Positions 1 through 6,680 of a stretch of DNA of 12,029 nucleotides are shown piece by piece (position 1 is the stretch's first letter; every line of letters starts with the position of its first letter). The position numbers were made by a program, and so were the translations under genes. The notes beneath the pieces are model-generated. The model saw nothing but the letters and a program-made list of their open reading frames with translations, was not told the DNA's origin and searched no databases. Location of the stretch: contig CAMCUJ010000014.1 of NCBI GenBank assembly GCA_945878965.1, positions 1 to 12,029 of the forward strand. Reading direction: 5' to 3'. The DNA is from an uncultured Clostridia bacterium. Its GTDB lineage: Bacteria > Bacillota > Clostridia > Monoglobales > Monoglobaceae.

Positions 1-12
1 AAAATATAGAAC

Positions 13-47
13 TTGCAAATGAGCATCGTAAAAATGCTCATTTGCAA
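13..47 (-). terminator. Perfect 14-bp inverted repeat after the last gene; possible terminator or IS end
   Basis: Positions 13-26 and 34-47 are perfect inverted repeats around a 7-base loop, beginning 20 bases after the SPFH gene stops. Read on the minus strand, the stem is followed by GTTCTATATTTT, a weak T-rich tail. The stem is AT-rich (5 G/C pairs of 14). Location and perfect pairing fit an intrinsic terminator for the gene train, but the tail is poorer than a textbook one. An alternative is that this is the subterminal palindrome of an insertion sequence or MITE, because the right arm runs into TTTGCAACAGCCCC. Confidence 0.45.
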
Positions 48-67
48 CAGCCCCTCATTGAATTTAC

Positions 68-1408
68 CTAACTTATATCATTTTGGTCAAAGATATCTCC
101 GCACTCCGGACAGAACTTAGGCGGATTATGAGGGTCCTCAGGCTCCCAGCCGCACTTGTTACACTTGTAGATCGGTACGCCCGCCGGCTTTGCGTTTCCG
201 CATTCACTGCAAAACTTACCCTTATTAACCGCTCCGCAGCTGCAAGTCCATCCGTCACTGCTCGGCTTTGGTTTTCCGCACTCAACGCAGAACTTTCCCG
301 TATTCTGAGTTTTTCCGCAGCTGCAATCCCAGCCTGACTGAGCCAAAGCTTCACCCGAATTCTGTTGCTGCGGCTGTGAAGGCTGATTCTGCATCTGCTG
401 ACCCATTGCAAATAAATTATTAGCATTCATACCACCGGCGTTCTGAGCCATATTCATTCCGAAAAATCCGCCCATTACGCCCATACCGCCTTCATTCTTA
501 GCCGCATCCTTCATAGCCTGCGCCTGTGCATCTACCATATGTGCCGCCGCCATAGTCGGGTTTCTGAATGCAGCGTTTCTCTGAAGCTCCTTAATCATAG
601 CTTCATCTTCCTCGGAAGCCTTTACTGTCGATACTCCAAAAGATACAATCTCTATACCTCTCAAATCACGCCATTTTTCCGATAAAATATCATTAAGTGC
701 GTTTGAAATCTCCATTGTATGCCCCGGAAGTGCACTGTACCTTATTCCCATATCCGAAATCTTCGCAAACGCCGGCTGAAGTGCTGTCATAAGCTCACTT
801 TTTAGCTGACCGTCTATGGTTTCCCTGCTGTATTCATCATCTACATTTCCGCATACATTAGTGTAAAATAAAAGCGGATTTGTAATCTTGTATGAATATT
901 CACCATGACAGCGTATAGCTATATCTATATCAAGACCTATGTTATTATCTACAACTCGGAACGGAACAGGACTCGGAGTACCATATTTATTGCCGATAAT
1001 CTCTTTTGTGTTAAAGTAATATACCCTCTGATCCTTTCCGGTATCTCCGCCGAATCCGAAACGCTTTCCTATCTCCTGAAAGCTTTTCTTAATTCCCTCG
1101 CCAAGACCGCCGTAAAATATACTCGGCTCGCTTGAGGTATCATATACAAATTCGCCCGGCTCCGCACAAACCTCAACTATTTTGCCCTGTTCAACAATAA
1201 TCATACACTGACCGTCATTTACGGCAACTATTGAACCGTTTGAAATAATATTGTCGTCACCCTTTTTATTAGAGCTTCTCTTTCCTTTTCGTTTTTCACC
1301 CTTAGCCGCAAGAATATCCGAGTCAAGCGACTCACAGTAAAAATATTCTCTCCACTGGTCGGCAAGCACTCCGCCAAGTGCTCCGGCTCCTGCTTTTAAT
1401 AGTCCCAT
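68..1408 (-). CDS. ydjI: SPFH-domain protein with three C-terminal zinc ribbons, YdjI-like
   Basis: This 446-residue protein is probably a membrane-associated scaffold of the stomatin/prohibitin/flotillin (SPFH) superfamily, of the type often annotated as virion core protein. In B. subtilis, YdjI helps recruit PspA to the membrane together with YdjG and YdjH. The N-terminus (MGLLKAGAGALGGVLADQW) is glycine/alanine rich, and the SPFH fold spans roughly residues 50-275. A Met/Asn/Gln/Gly-rich linker follows (about 290-355). Then come three Cys4 zinc ribbons: C362/C364/C374/C377, C389/C391/C400/C403 and C416/C419/C433/C436. The ATG follows GAAAGGAG at a spacing of 9. It lies 49 bases after the TPM-domain gene and is the last gene of the train. 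The three ribbons make it longer than the approximately 320-residue B. subtilis protein as I recall it. Function is transferred by gene order and domains, not tested. Confidence 0.85.
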   Translation of the reverse strand: MGLLKAGAGALGGVLADQWREYFYCESLDSDILAAKGEKRKGKRSSNKKGDDNIISNGSIVAVNDGQCMIIVEQGKIVEVCAEPGEFVYDTSSEPSIFYGGLGEGIKKSFQEIGKRFGFGGDTGKDQRVYYFNTKEIIGNKYGTPSPVPFRVVDNNIGLDIDIAIRCHGEYSYKITNPLLFYTNVCGNVDDEYSRETIDGQLKSELMTALQPAFAKISDMGIRYSALPGHTMEISNALNDILSEKWRDLRGIEIVSFGVSTVKASEEDEAMIKELQRNAAFRNPTMAAAHMVDAQAQAMKDAAKNEGGMGVMGGFFGMNMAQNAGGMNANNLFAMGQQMQNQPSQPQQQNSGEALAQSGWDCSCGKTQNTGKFCVECGKPKPSSDGWTCSCGAVNKGKFCSECGNAKPAGVPIYKCNKCGWEPEDPHNPPKFCPECGDIFDQNDIS

Positions 1409-1457
1409 ACCTTAAAACTCCTTTCAAAAATCCATTTCGGATTAATTAATTCCGATA

Positions 1458-2243
1458 TTAATAGCTTCCTCCACGTCCACCGTGACTTCGTCCCGACGAT
1501 GATGTATGCGTCGATGAACCGCTGCCGCCATTATCCTTAGGTCTCGGCGTTTTATGAAGTGTACTGTACAGAAAAATATCCCTTGTCGTTTTTATATTAA
1601 CATTACCTTTTGCATATTCATTTGCCGCAGCTTTTTGTACAGCGTCATTCATTTTCTTATACTGAATAAATGTTATAATAAACGCAATAATAAGCGGAAT
1701 GATAAGTGCCGCCAAAAGATACATAAGCTTTTCTTTAGGCGAATGCTTAAACGGCTTACCGTTTTTTGCAGCTTCCAAAAGCTTATCCGCATCATTTTCA
1801 AAGCTTACAAATGCACCGTAGTAATCATTGTTTTTAAGTCTTTCAACTACGCCCGCTTCTATGTATATAAGTCCTGCATCGTTAAAAGCATATTGTCCAT
1901 AGCCGCAAGTTGTAAAATGACACTCTCTCGGACTTTTTGAAACAAGTAGCATAATTCCATCATAATTTGCTCCGCAGCCGTAGCCGTTATAGTCAAAATA
2001 ATCATCGGCAAAATCCTGTATATCTTTTCCTTCCAAGCCCTTGACCGTTACTACCGAAACATCCACATTATATTTCTCACGCAAACCGTCAAAAGCTTCC
2101 GTAAGCTCGCTTAACTGCTGAGGAGTCAGAAACTCTGCATCATCTACAACCGACGGCGGAAGCTCCTCCGCAAATACAGCAAGCGGCATTACATTGAATG
2201 TGAATATTATAACACAAAAAATAATTGTCATAATTCTTTTCAT
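1458..2243 (-). CDS. ydjH: TPM-domain membrane protein, YdjH-like
   Basis: This 261-residue protein carries a signal peptide (MKRIMTIIF to AVFA, about residues 1-25). A TPM (YgcG/TLP18.3/Psb32) domain covers about residues 28-160, with the signature region VVDDAEFLTPQQL near its start. One transmembrane helix lies at about 173-194, followed by a short cytoplasmic part. The tail (237-261) is Gly/Ser/His-rich and ends GRSHGGRGGSY, a common ending for this family. The TPM domain should therefore be extracytoplasmic. In B. subtilis, YdjH and YdjG form a membrane pair supporting SPFH protein YdjI. The frame is open further upstream, to 2354, but that would overlap the preceding gene. The ATG at 2243 has GGGGTG upstream at a good distance and begins the signal peptide, so it is chosen. 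The gap to the upstream stop is 23 bases. Confidence 0.85.
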   Translation of the reverse strand: MKRIMTIIFCVIIFTFNVMPLAVFAEELPPSVVDDAEFLTPQQLSELTEAFDGLREKYNVDVSVVTVKGLEGKDIQDFADDYFDYNGYGCGANYDGIMLLVSKSPRECHFTTCGYGQYAFNDAGLIYIEAGVVERLKNNDYYGAFVSFENDADKLLEAAKNGKPFKHSPKEKLMYLLAALIIPLIIAFIITFIQYKKMNDAVQKAAANEYAKGNVNIKTTRDIFLYSTLHKTPRPKDNGGSGSSTHTSSSGRSHGGRGGSY

Positions 2244-2266
2244 TTTATTAACACCCCAACTTCTTT

Positions 2267-3349
2267 TCAGTTCATAAAAATATTCCATATAATTAATGCA
2301 GCAGCAGTAAGTATACCGTACCAGCACGAGAAGTAGCCAATAATCTTGCTCCACGCCGCCGGATAATTTCCAACCGATTTGCCTGTCTGACCGTTCATTG
2401 CAAATTTATACATTTTGTCTTTATATTTAATATTAAGCCACCAAACAGGAAGAAGTGCATATCTGATTTTTCCGTTGTCAAATTTCACACTTGAGTTATC
2501 CGTAGTGACCATTTCATAACCGTATGTAGTATCTCTTAGCATTTCTTCCATAGAGTGCTTAATTCTTTCGTTTGCTCTGTCTATACATTCAACGGCACTG
2601 ACATCATATTTATCCGCAAGATATCCGGAAAGATATGCACTGCTGAAGTTCACCGCTTCCGAATAATCAAACGGTTCAATAGCCTCCATATAATTATCAT
2701 CCGCTTTTTTTGAGCCGTCAACGGGAACATTTGCAAACCCGACTTTTCCGCTTCTGAACAGCTTATAAAAATCCGTTCGGGTGTAAGTGTAATTGGCATC
2801 AAGCCACGTTTTTGTTTTTCTACCGCTGTATATAATATCAGCGTCGGCATCACAGTCAAATGTCCAGAACGGTACATACATTCCGACAATTTCTTCAAGC
2901 TTGCTCTCATCCTTAAATTCCTTAGGTATGAATTTCTTTTTTGAAGCATTTTCCATAAATTTAGCTATTGCTTTTTTTCTCTCAAGCTTAAACGGAATGA
3001 CATAATCAGGCTTAAAGCTGCCTTCAAACTTACCCTTTATAATAGTGCTATTACCGCAGTACGGGCAAACAGTCGCACCTAAGGAATCATCGCCCGTAAT
3101 CTCTGCCGCACACGAAGGACAGGAATATACAGCGATATTTCCGCTTTCCTCCGCTCCGTATTCACGAGGTATATACTCGTCCCAATTAAACTTTGATTCC
3201 TTTGTACTTTCATATGCAGAGCTCATCTGCTCAAGCGTATCGGGCGAAAACTCATTTTTGCAGGATTCACAGCGCAGACTTTGAACGCTTGCATCAAATT
3301 TAATCGGTGCACCGCAGCACGGACATTTATAACTTTTTATTGTATCCAC
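2267..3349 (-). CDS. ydjG: Double zinc-ribbon membrane-anchored protein, YdjG-like
   Basis: This approximately 360-residue protein has two N-terminal TFIIB-type Cys4 zinc ribbons. From the chosen start they use C9/C12/C27/C30 and C77/C80/C95/C98. A long soluble region of unknown function follows, with an aromatic motif (MYVPFWTFDCDAD, about residues 157-169) typical of this zinc-ribbon family. A single hydrophobic helix lies at the very C-terminus (about 333-357). The layout matches B. subtilis YdjG, a membrane partner of YdjH and YdjI in the PspA-linked envelope-stress system. Two GTG starts compete. The one at 3358 overlaps its own AGGAG, whereas the one at 3349 sits 8 bases after it, so 3349 is preferred. 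The gap to the lipoprotein stop is about 29 bases, implying co-transcription. The zinc ribbons may mediate protein contacts rather than DNA binding; that is inference. Confidence 0.82.
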   Translation of the reverse strand: MDTIKSYKCPCCGAPIKFDASVQSLRCESCKNEFSPDTLEQMSSAYESTKESKFNWDEYIPREYGAEESGNIAVYSCPSCAAEITGDDSLGATVCPYCGNSTIIKGKFEGSFKPDYVIPFKLERKKAIAKFMENASKKKFIPKEFKDESKLEEIVGMYVPFWTFDCDADADIIYSGRKTKTWLDANYTYTRTDFYKLFRSGKVGFANVPVDGSKKADDNYMEAIEPFDYSEAVNFSSAYLSGYLADKYDVSAVECIDRANERIKHSMEEMLRDTTYGYEMVTTDNSSVKFDNGKIRYALLPVWWLNIKYKDKMYKFAMNGQTGKSVGNYPAAWSKIIGYFSCWYGILTAAALIIWNIFMN

Positions 3350-3357
3350 AATACTCA

Positions 3358-3362
3358 CTCCT
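3358..3362 (-). promoter_or_regulatory. Ribosome binding site AGGAG deciding the ydjG-like start
   Basis: AGGAG on the minus strand overlaps the first possible GTG (3358-3356), but lies 8 bases before the in-frame GTG at 3349-3347. This spacing favours the downstream start. Confidence 0.6.
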
Positions 3363-3378
3363 AAAATTTATATTTATA

Positions 3379-4092
3379 TTATTCACTTAGTGTATTTGTA
3401 AGAGTATTTGTAATCTGCTCAAGCTCTTTAGCAGCTTCATCGGATATCGTTTTGGTTTTTGAATAAGTGACGCAGTGTGTGCGCTTATCATTTACCTTGT
3501 AAAATGTCTGAACAAATTCCGTATCATTATATGTATACTGAATTCTGAGTGCATCAATTCCGTTTATTTTGATTATTTCATATAAATCAAGAGTATTTAC
3601 AGGCATATCCTGTGCAAGCATAAGCTGCTGATAGCCCTCCTTTGTAACCTCAAAAAGAACAGATGAATCCTCCCAAATAGTTGAAATATTAACGCTTGAC
3701 ATACTCGCCTTATCAGTAACTACAAAATCTACATCTGCTGACTCAGGAACCACCTCATAGTGTTTTGGATAAATTACACTGTAGCCGTTCTCAGATTTAA
3801 ATTCCATCATATTTTCATCGCCATCTACTGCTACAGACTTACTTGCCGCAGCAGCCTTCTTTTCAGCAATTTCAGCACTGTCATCGCCGGAATTTCCATT
3901 CGCCGCCTCACCCGAAGCTTCACTTTCTGTACTCTCTGAAGCTTTAGCTTCGGACGTATCCTGACTTATAACTGTTTTATTCGCCGAATTATTCGCCATA
4001 GTATCAGTATTTATATCTTTTTTTCCTCCGCAAGCTGTAAAACTCATACAAATTCCGCATATAAGCATTACGGCAATAATTTTCTTCTTCAT
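3379..4092 (-). CDS. Putative lipoprotein preceding the ydjGHI-like genes
   Basis: This 237-residue secreted lipoprotein has a lysine-rich n-region and hydrophobic core, ending in a lipobox-like FTAC with the predicted lipidated cysteine at C21 (the -3 residue is Phe, slightly off consensus). Residues 25-92 form a low-complexity Ser/Glu/Ala/Asn linker that probably spans from membrane to outer domain. The C-terminal approximately 145 residues look like a compact alpha/beta domain beginning FKSENGYSVIYPKHYEVV. The phrase resembles PsbP/LpqN-like lipoproteins in style, but I cannot assign a family. The ATG follows AAAGGA. A TATAAT lies about 28 bases upstream (4125-4120) without a recognisable -35, so a local promoter is possible but unsupported. 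It lies 36 bases after the TfoX-like stop and just before the ydjG-like gene, suggesting a role in the same envelope system. Confidence 0.8.
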   Translation of the reverse strand: MKKKIIAVMLICGICMSFTACGGKKDINTDTMANNSANKTVISQDTSEAKASESTESEASGEAANGNSGDDSAEIAEKKAAAASKSVAVDGDENMMEFKSENGYSVIYPKHYEVVPESADVDFVVTDKASMSSVNISTIWEDSSVLFEVTKEGYQQLMLAQDMPVNTLDLYEIIKINGIDALRIQYTYNDTEFVQTFYKVNDKRTHCVTYSKTKTISDEAAKELEQITNTLTNTLSE

Positions 4093-4128
4093 AGCACTTT
4101 TCCTTTCAATGGTATAATAATTATATAT

Positions 4129-4272
4129 TTACTCTGACTTTTTCTTCTTTTTAGGCTTAGGCTTTGGAAGCTCCTCGTATATTTGAGAAATCATAGCTCT
4201 GTAGGTTATATCATTATCAGCACCGCCGAGCTGCTCTGTTATATATTCCAAATACTCCTTGCTTGAAGCCAC
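4129..4272 (-). CDS. 47-residue TfoX-like miniprotein, apparently an internally deleted TfoX N-domain gene
   Basis: A GTG start preceded by GGGGAG at 9-base spacing opens a 47-codon frame. It begins MASSKEYLEYITEQLGG, continues through ITYRAMI, and ends SQIYEELPKPKPKKKKKSE. From memory of the family, Clostridial TfoX/Sxy N-terminal-domain proteins (about 105-110 residues) start with MASSKEYLxxxxEQL...ITYRAMMGE and end with a Tyr/Glu-Leu-Pro-x-Pro-Lys-Pro-Lys-Lys tail. This product has both ends but lacks the middle of about 55-60 residues, including the usual IYDDRxLVKP region. The junction is near codon 28 (about 4188). The frame remains open, so it is either a relic or a retained microprotein. 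It sits 33 bases after thiN in the same direction. Function is unknown. Confidence 0.65.
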   Translation of the reverse strand: MASSKEYLEYITEQLGGADNDITYRAMISQIYEELPKPKPKKKKKSE

Positions 4273-4305
4273 TTTTCTTCACTCCCCATAATTTTGAAAT
4301 ACGCA

Positions 4306-4932
4306 TTAATCATCCGAAAGAATTACAAGCAGAAATCCCGAGCGTATACTCACACTTGCAGCACTGTTTTCGTCTAAAAATTCATTGCTTGAGGCTCTTA
4401 CGTCTTCAATTTGCAAATCTGAATTTTCAAGTGAATACTTAAGACCCTTTATGGTAAGACCCTTAACAATATCACCGAACGGAAAAAATGACACATATTT
4501 TTTGTTTCCTTTCACTAATTCAATGCTGTCATCTATCATCATAATTTCATTTTTTGAATCTGTAATTTTGCACCTTAAGCCTCTTAAAAGTGCATATTTA
4601 AGCAGACAAAAATGCGAAAATTCATGGTCAATTCTTCCGCCTGTTCCGCCGAATATAACAGCGCTCGTAAAGCCTCTTGCAATCGCCTCGTCAATTGCAA
4701 GATTAGTATCGGTTTTATCCTTATCGGAATTAAATCTCTTTATCTCAGCCGCCTTTATATCATCGCTTAATAAAGAGTCATTATCTCCAAGCCATAAATC
4801 CACAGATATATTAAGCTTTTGGGCATGACGATACCCACCGTCAACACAAATTACAAAATTATTTTCAAAGTCATAATCACTTAGGAACGTGTAATCCGAA
4901 ATTTCAGATGCACAAAATATATAACACTCCAT
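4306..4932 (-). CDS. thiN: Thiamine pyrophosphokinase
   Basis: This 208-residue enzyme transfers pyrophosphate from ATP to thiamine, giving thiamine diphosphate in the cytoplasm. Visible family motifs are DGG (31-33), GDNDS (49-53, the GDxDS nucleotide/metal motif), DKDKTD (70-75), GGTGGRIDHE (95-104), and the late SNEF (182-185) that closes the thiamine-binding C-terminal beta domain. An in-frame GTG at 4944 exists but sits only 2 bases from the AGAGGC. The ATG at 4932 overlaps the rpe stop as TAATG, the classic translational-coupling arrangement, so it is chosen. The rpe-thiN pair at the end of the prkC-rsgA cluster is the usual Firmicute order. Motifs look intact. Confidence 0.93.
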   Translation of the reverse strand: MECYIFCASEISDYTFLSDYDFENNFVICVDGGYRHAQKLNISVDLWLGDNDSLLSDDIKAAEIKRFNSDKDKTDTNLAIDEAIARGFTSAVIFGGTGGRIDHEFSHFCLLKYALLRGLRCKITDSKNEIMMIDDSIELVKGNKKYVSFFPFGDIVKGLTIKGLKYSLENSDLQIEDVRASSNEFLDENSAASVSIRSGFLLVILSDD

Positions 4933-5594
4933 TAAGACATACACGCCTCTTTCATTTTAATAATTACATCAGCCGGATTTTCGGCCTTGAATATTGCAGA
5001 GCCTGCAACTATAACATTGGCACCGCACTCTACTGCTTCACGAATATTATCAAGGTTTACTCCGCCGTCAATTTCTATATCGCAGTTTAAACCGTTAGCT
5101 GTAATAAACTCCTTAGCCTGTTTTATTTTAAGGTTCATATCTTTTATATATGACTGACCGCCAAAGCCCGGTTCAACCGTCATTATAAGGAGCATATCAA
5201 AATATTTAAGATAATCCTTAACCATATCAAAGCTTGTCACGGGTTTTACGGATATACCTGCCTTAATATTATAGCCGTGAATTATATCTGCTGTTTCCTT
5301 TAAATTCTGAACCGCTTCATAATGAACGGTTATAATATCCGCTCCGGCTTTTACAAATTTATCTATGTATTTTTCAGGCTCGCTGAGCATAAGATGCACA
5401 TCAAATGTACTGCTGCTGTATTCACGAAGCGTCTTTACAATGCTCGGTGAAAAGCTTAAATTAGGCACAAAATGACCATCCATTATATCGAGATGCAGAT
5501 ATTCAGCTCCTGCTCTGTCAGCCTTTTGTACTTCTTCGCCAAGCTTTGCCGCATTTGCAGCAAGAATTGACGGTGATATCTTAATCTCCGGCAT
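4932..5594 (-). CDS. rpe: Ribulose-phosphate 3-epimerase
   Basis: This 220-residue TIM-barrel enzyme interconverts D-ribulose 5-phosphate and D-xylulose 5-phosphate in the pentose phosphate pathway. Active-site and metal residues are visible: S8 in KISPSIL, H34 and D36 in HLDIMDGHFVPN, H67 in FDVHLM, and D176 in IEIDGGV. Phosphate-binding loops are MTVEPGFGGQ (138-147) and VAGSAIF (196-202). Length is normal for the family. The ATG follows a strong AAGGAGG at 8-base spacing. Its upstream leader contains the hairpin cluster that separates it from rsgA. The stop codon overlaps the thiN start by one base. Confidence 0.96.
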   Translation of the reverse strand: MPEIKISPSILAANAAKLGEEVQKADRAGAEYLHLDIMDGHFVPNLSFSPSIVKTLREYSSSTFDVHLMLSEPEKYIDKFVKAGADIITVHYEAVQNLKETADIIHGYNIKAGISVKPVTSFDMVKDYLKYFDMLLIMTVEPGFGGQSYIKDMNLKIKQAKEFITANGLNCDIEIDGGVNLDNIREAVECGANVIVAGSAIFKAENPADVIIKMKEACMS

Positions 5595-5602
5595 TTAAAT
5601 TA

Positions 5603-5609
5603 CCTCCTT
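5603..5609 (-). promoter_or_regulatory. Strong ribosome binding site of rpe (AAGGAGG)
   Basis: A perfect AAGGAGG lies 8 bases before the rpe ATG. This is the best Shine-Dalgarno in the window. It would support efficient independent initiation after the hairpin-rich gap. Confidence 0.8.
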
Positions 5610-5642
5610 GTTTGCTCGTATAAAATATGTAAATATATCCCT

Positions 5643-5775
5643 CCACCGTTAAAGTGGTTACTATATCTTTAGACAATGGAAACTTTCCCTAACCGTTACG
5701 ACCTGTCGGCAAAGCCGACCAACACTGCTTCATTACGGCGGCTCGCTGCCGCCGTGTGAATGCGACCGCTGTCGC
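5643..5775. repeat. Cluster of compact GC-rich hairpins between rsgA and rpe (REP-like)
   Basis: The rsgA-rpe gap of about 180 bp holds several inverted repeats in a row. CCAC/GTGG lies at 5643-5657. GTCGGC-AAA-GCCGAC is at 5705-5719, a 6-bp stem with a 3-base loop. ACGGCGGC-TCGCT-GCCGCCGT is at 5735-5755, an 8-bp stem with a 5-base loop. GCGAC-CGCT-GTCGC at 5762-5775 ends one base before the rsgA stop codon. The stretch is markedly richer in GC than the flanking leader. None has the T-tract of an intrinsic terminator on either strand. It may be an interspersed palindromic element or an RNA processing site within the operon; no protein is apparent. Confidence 0.6.
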
Positions 5776-5776
5776 C

Positions 5777-6670
5777 TTATTTCCAGGATTTTATCTTTTT
5801 CAGTTCGTCATAAAGCTTAACATAGCTTTCATGCCTTGACCTTGAAATTTTCCCCTCACTTAGCGCCTCAATAACCGCACAATCCTTTTCCACCGTATGA
5901 CTGCAGTCTAAAAATCTGCACCCTTCCTTGTAATCGTTAAATTCTCTGAACATACCGCAAAGCTCGGAAGCGTCTATATCCGAAAGCTCAAATGAACTAA
6001 AGCCCGGTGTATCTATTATATAACCGCCGCCATCTATCTCAATAAGCTCCGAATGTCGTGTTGTATGCCTTCCACGTTCTACCTTAAGACTTACCTCTCC
6101 CGTTTCAAGCCTTTCACAGCCAAGAATCCTGTTTAAAAGACTTGATTTTCCAACACCCGAATTTCCCGCAAAAACCGTTATTTCATCTTTCAGTCTTTCT
6201 TTAAGTATATCTGTTCCCGTGTTCTCCTTAGCACTCAGCATAAGCGTGTCAAAACCGGCATTTTTATATATGTCAATGTATTCCTGTCCAATTTCCAAAT
6301 CGGTTTTGTTTACACAGATAAGAATTTTAACATTAATTTTCTCAGCCGATAAAATCAGCTTATCAAGCGTATAAAGATTGGGACGAGGGTTCGCTGCCGC
6401 AATAACGGCGGCAACCTGCGTAACATTTGCAACAGGAGGACGTATAAGCCGATTTTTTCTCGGATTAATCACCTCTATAGCTCCCTCCATATCGTTATCG
6501 GGGTTTATAGATATCTCTACACTGTCACCCACAAGCGGAGTTATTCCCGATTTTCTGAATATTCCTCTTGCTCTGCACTCTATAAGTCCTCTTTCTGAAC
6601 TTACATAATAAAATCCGCCTATTCCTTTAGTTATAATTCCGCAAATATTTCCCTCTTTAATTTTAATCAA
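5777..6670 (-). CDS. rsgA: Ribosome small-subunit assembly GTPase RsgA (circularly permuted)
   Basis: This approximately 297-residue GTPase assists late 30S subunit maturation. An N-terminal OB-fold begins near GIITKGIGGFYYV. Counting from residue 1 at 6670, the GTPase motifs occur in permuted order: G4 NKTD (121-124), G1 GNSGVGKS (169-176), the GRHTTRH loop (200-206) and G3 DTPG (220-223). The C-terminal zinc motif uses C251, C256, H258 and C264. In B. subtilis the orthologue (CpgA/YloQ) is encoded with prpC-prkC and is a PrkC substrate, as the neighbours here suggest. No ATG lies after the Shine-Dalgarno. The TTG at 6670 is only 1 base from GGAGG, and ATT codons at 6667 or 6661 are better spaced. 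The next upstream ATG (6724) lies inside prkC. The TTG start gives the normal family length, so it is used, with uncertainty of a few codons. Confidence 0.92.
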   Translation of the reverse strand: MIKIKEGNICGIITKGIGGFYYVSSERGLIECRARGIFRKSGITPLVGDSVEISINPDNDMEGAIEVINPRKNRLIRPPVANVTQVAAVIAAANPRPNLYTLDKLILSAEKINVKILICVNKTDLEIGQEYIDIYKNAGFDTLMLSAKENTGTDILKERLKDEITVFAGNSGVGKSSLLNRILGCERLETGEVSLKVERGRHTTRHSELIEIDGGGYIIDTPGFSSFELSDIDASELCGMFREFNDYKEGCRFLDCSHTVEKDCAVIEALSEGKISRSRHESYVKLYDELKKIKSWK

Positions 6671-6671
6671 T

Positions 6672-6676
6672 CCTCC
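6672..6676 (-). promoter_or_regulatory. Ribosome binding site GGAGG of rsgA with an ambiguous start codon
   Basis: GGAGG on the minus strand lies just after the prkC stop. Downstream in frame are TTG at 1-base spacing, ATT at 4 bases and ATT at 10 bases. No ATG or GTG follows at a normal distance. Confidence 0.6.
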
Positions 6677-6680
6677 GTAC

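Noticed and set aside
73..426. Minus-strand 117-codon frame overlapping the zinc-ribbon end of the SPFH gene
   Set aside because: It is a shifted frame of the SPFH gene. The Ser/Arg-rich translation is an artefact of the cysteine and glycine codons read out of frame.
905..1135. Plus-strand open frame of 76 codons, and other plus-strand frames across the window
   Set aside because: They lie antisense within well-supported minus-strand genes, have no ribosome binding site or recognisable domains, and their composition follows the complementary coding strand.
4120..4125. TATAAT before the lipoprotein gene as a promoter
   Set aside because: No acceptable -35 box is found 15-19 bases upstream; in an AT-rich gap a single -10 match is expected by chance.
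5678..5688. GGAAACTTTCC palindrome in the rsgA-rpe gap
   Set aside because: The centre is a single base, so it cannot form a useful hairpin. An operator role is possible but nothing else supports it.
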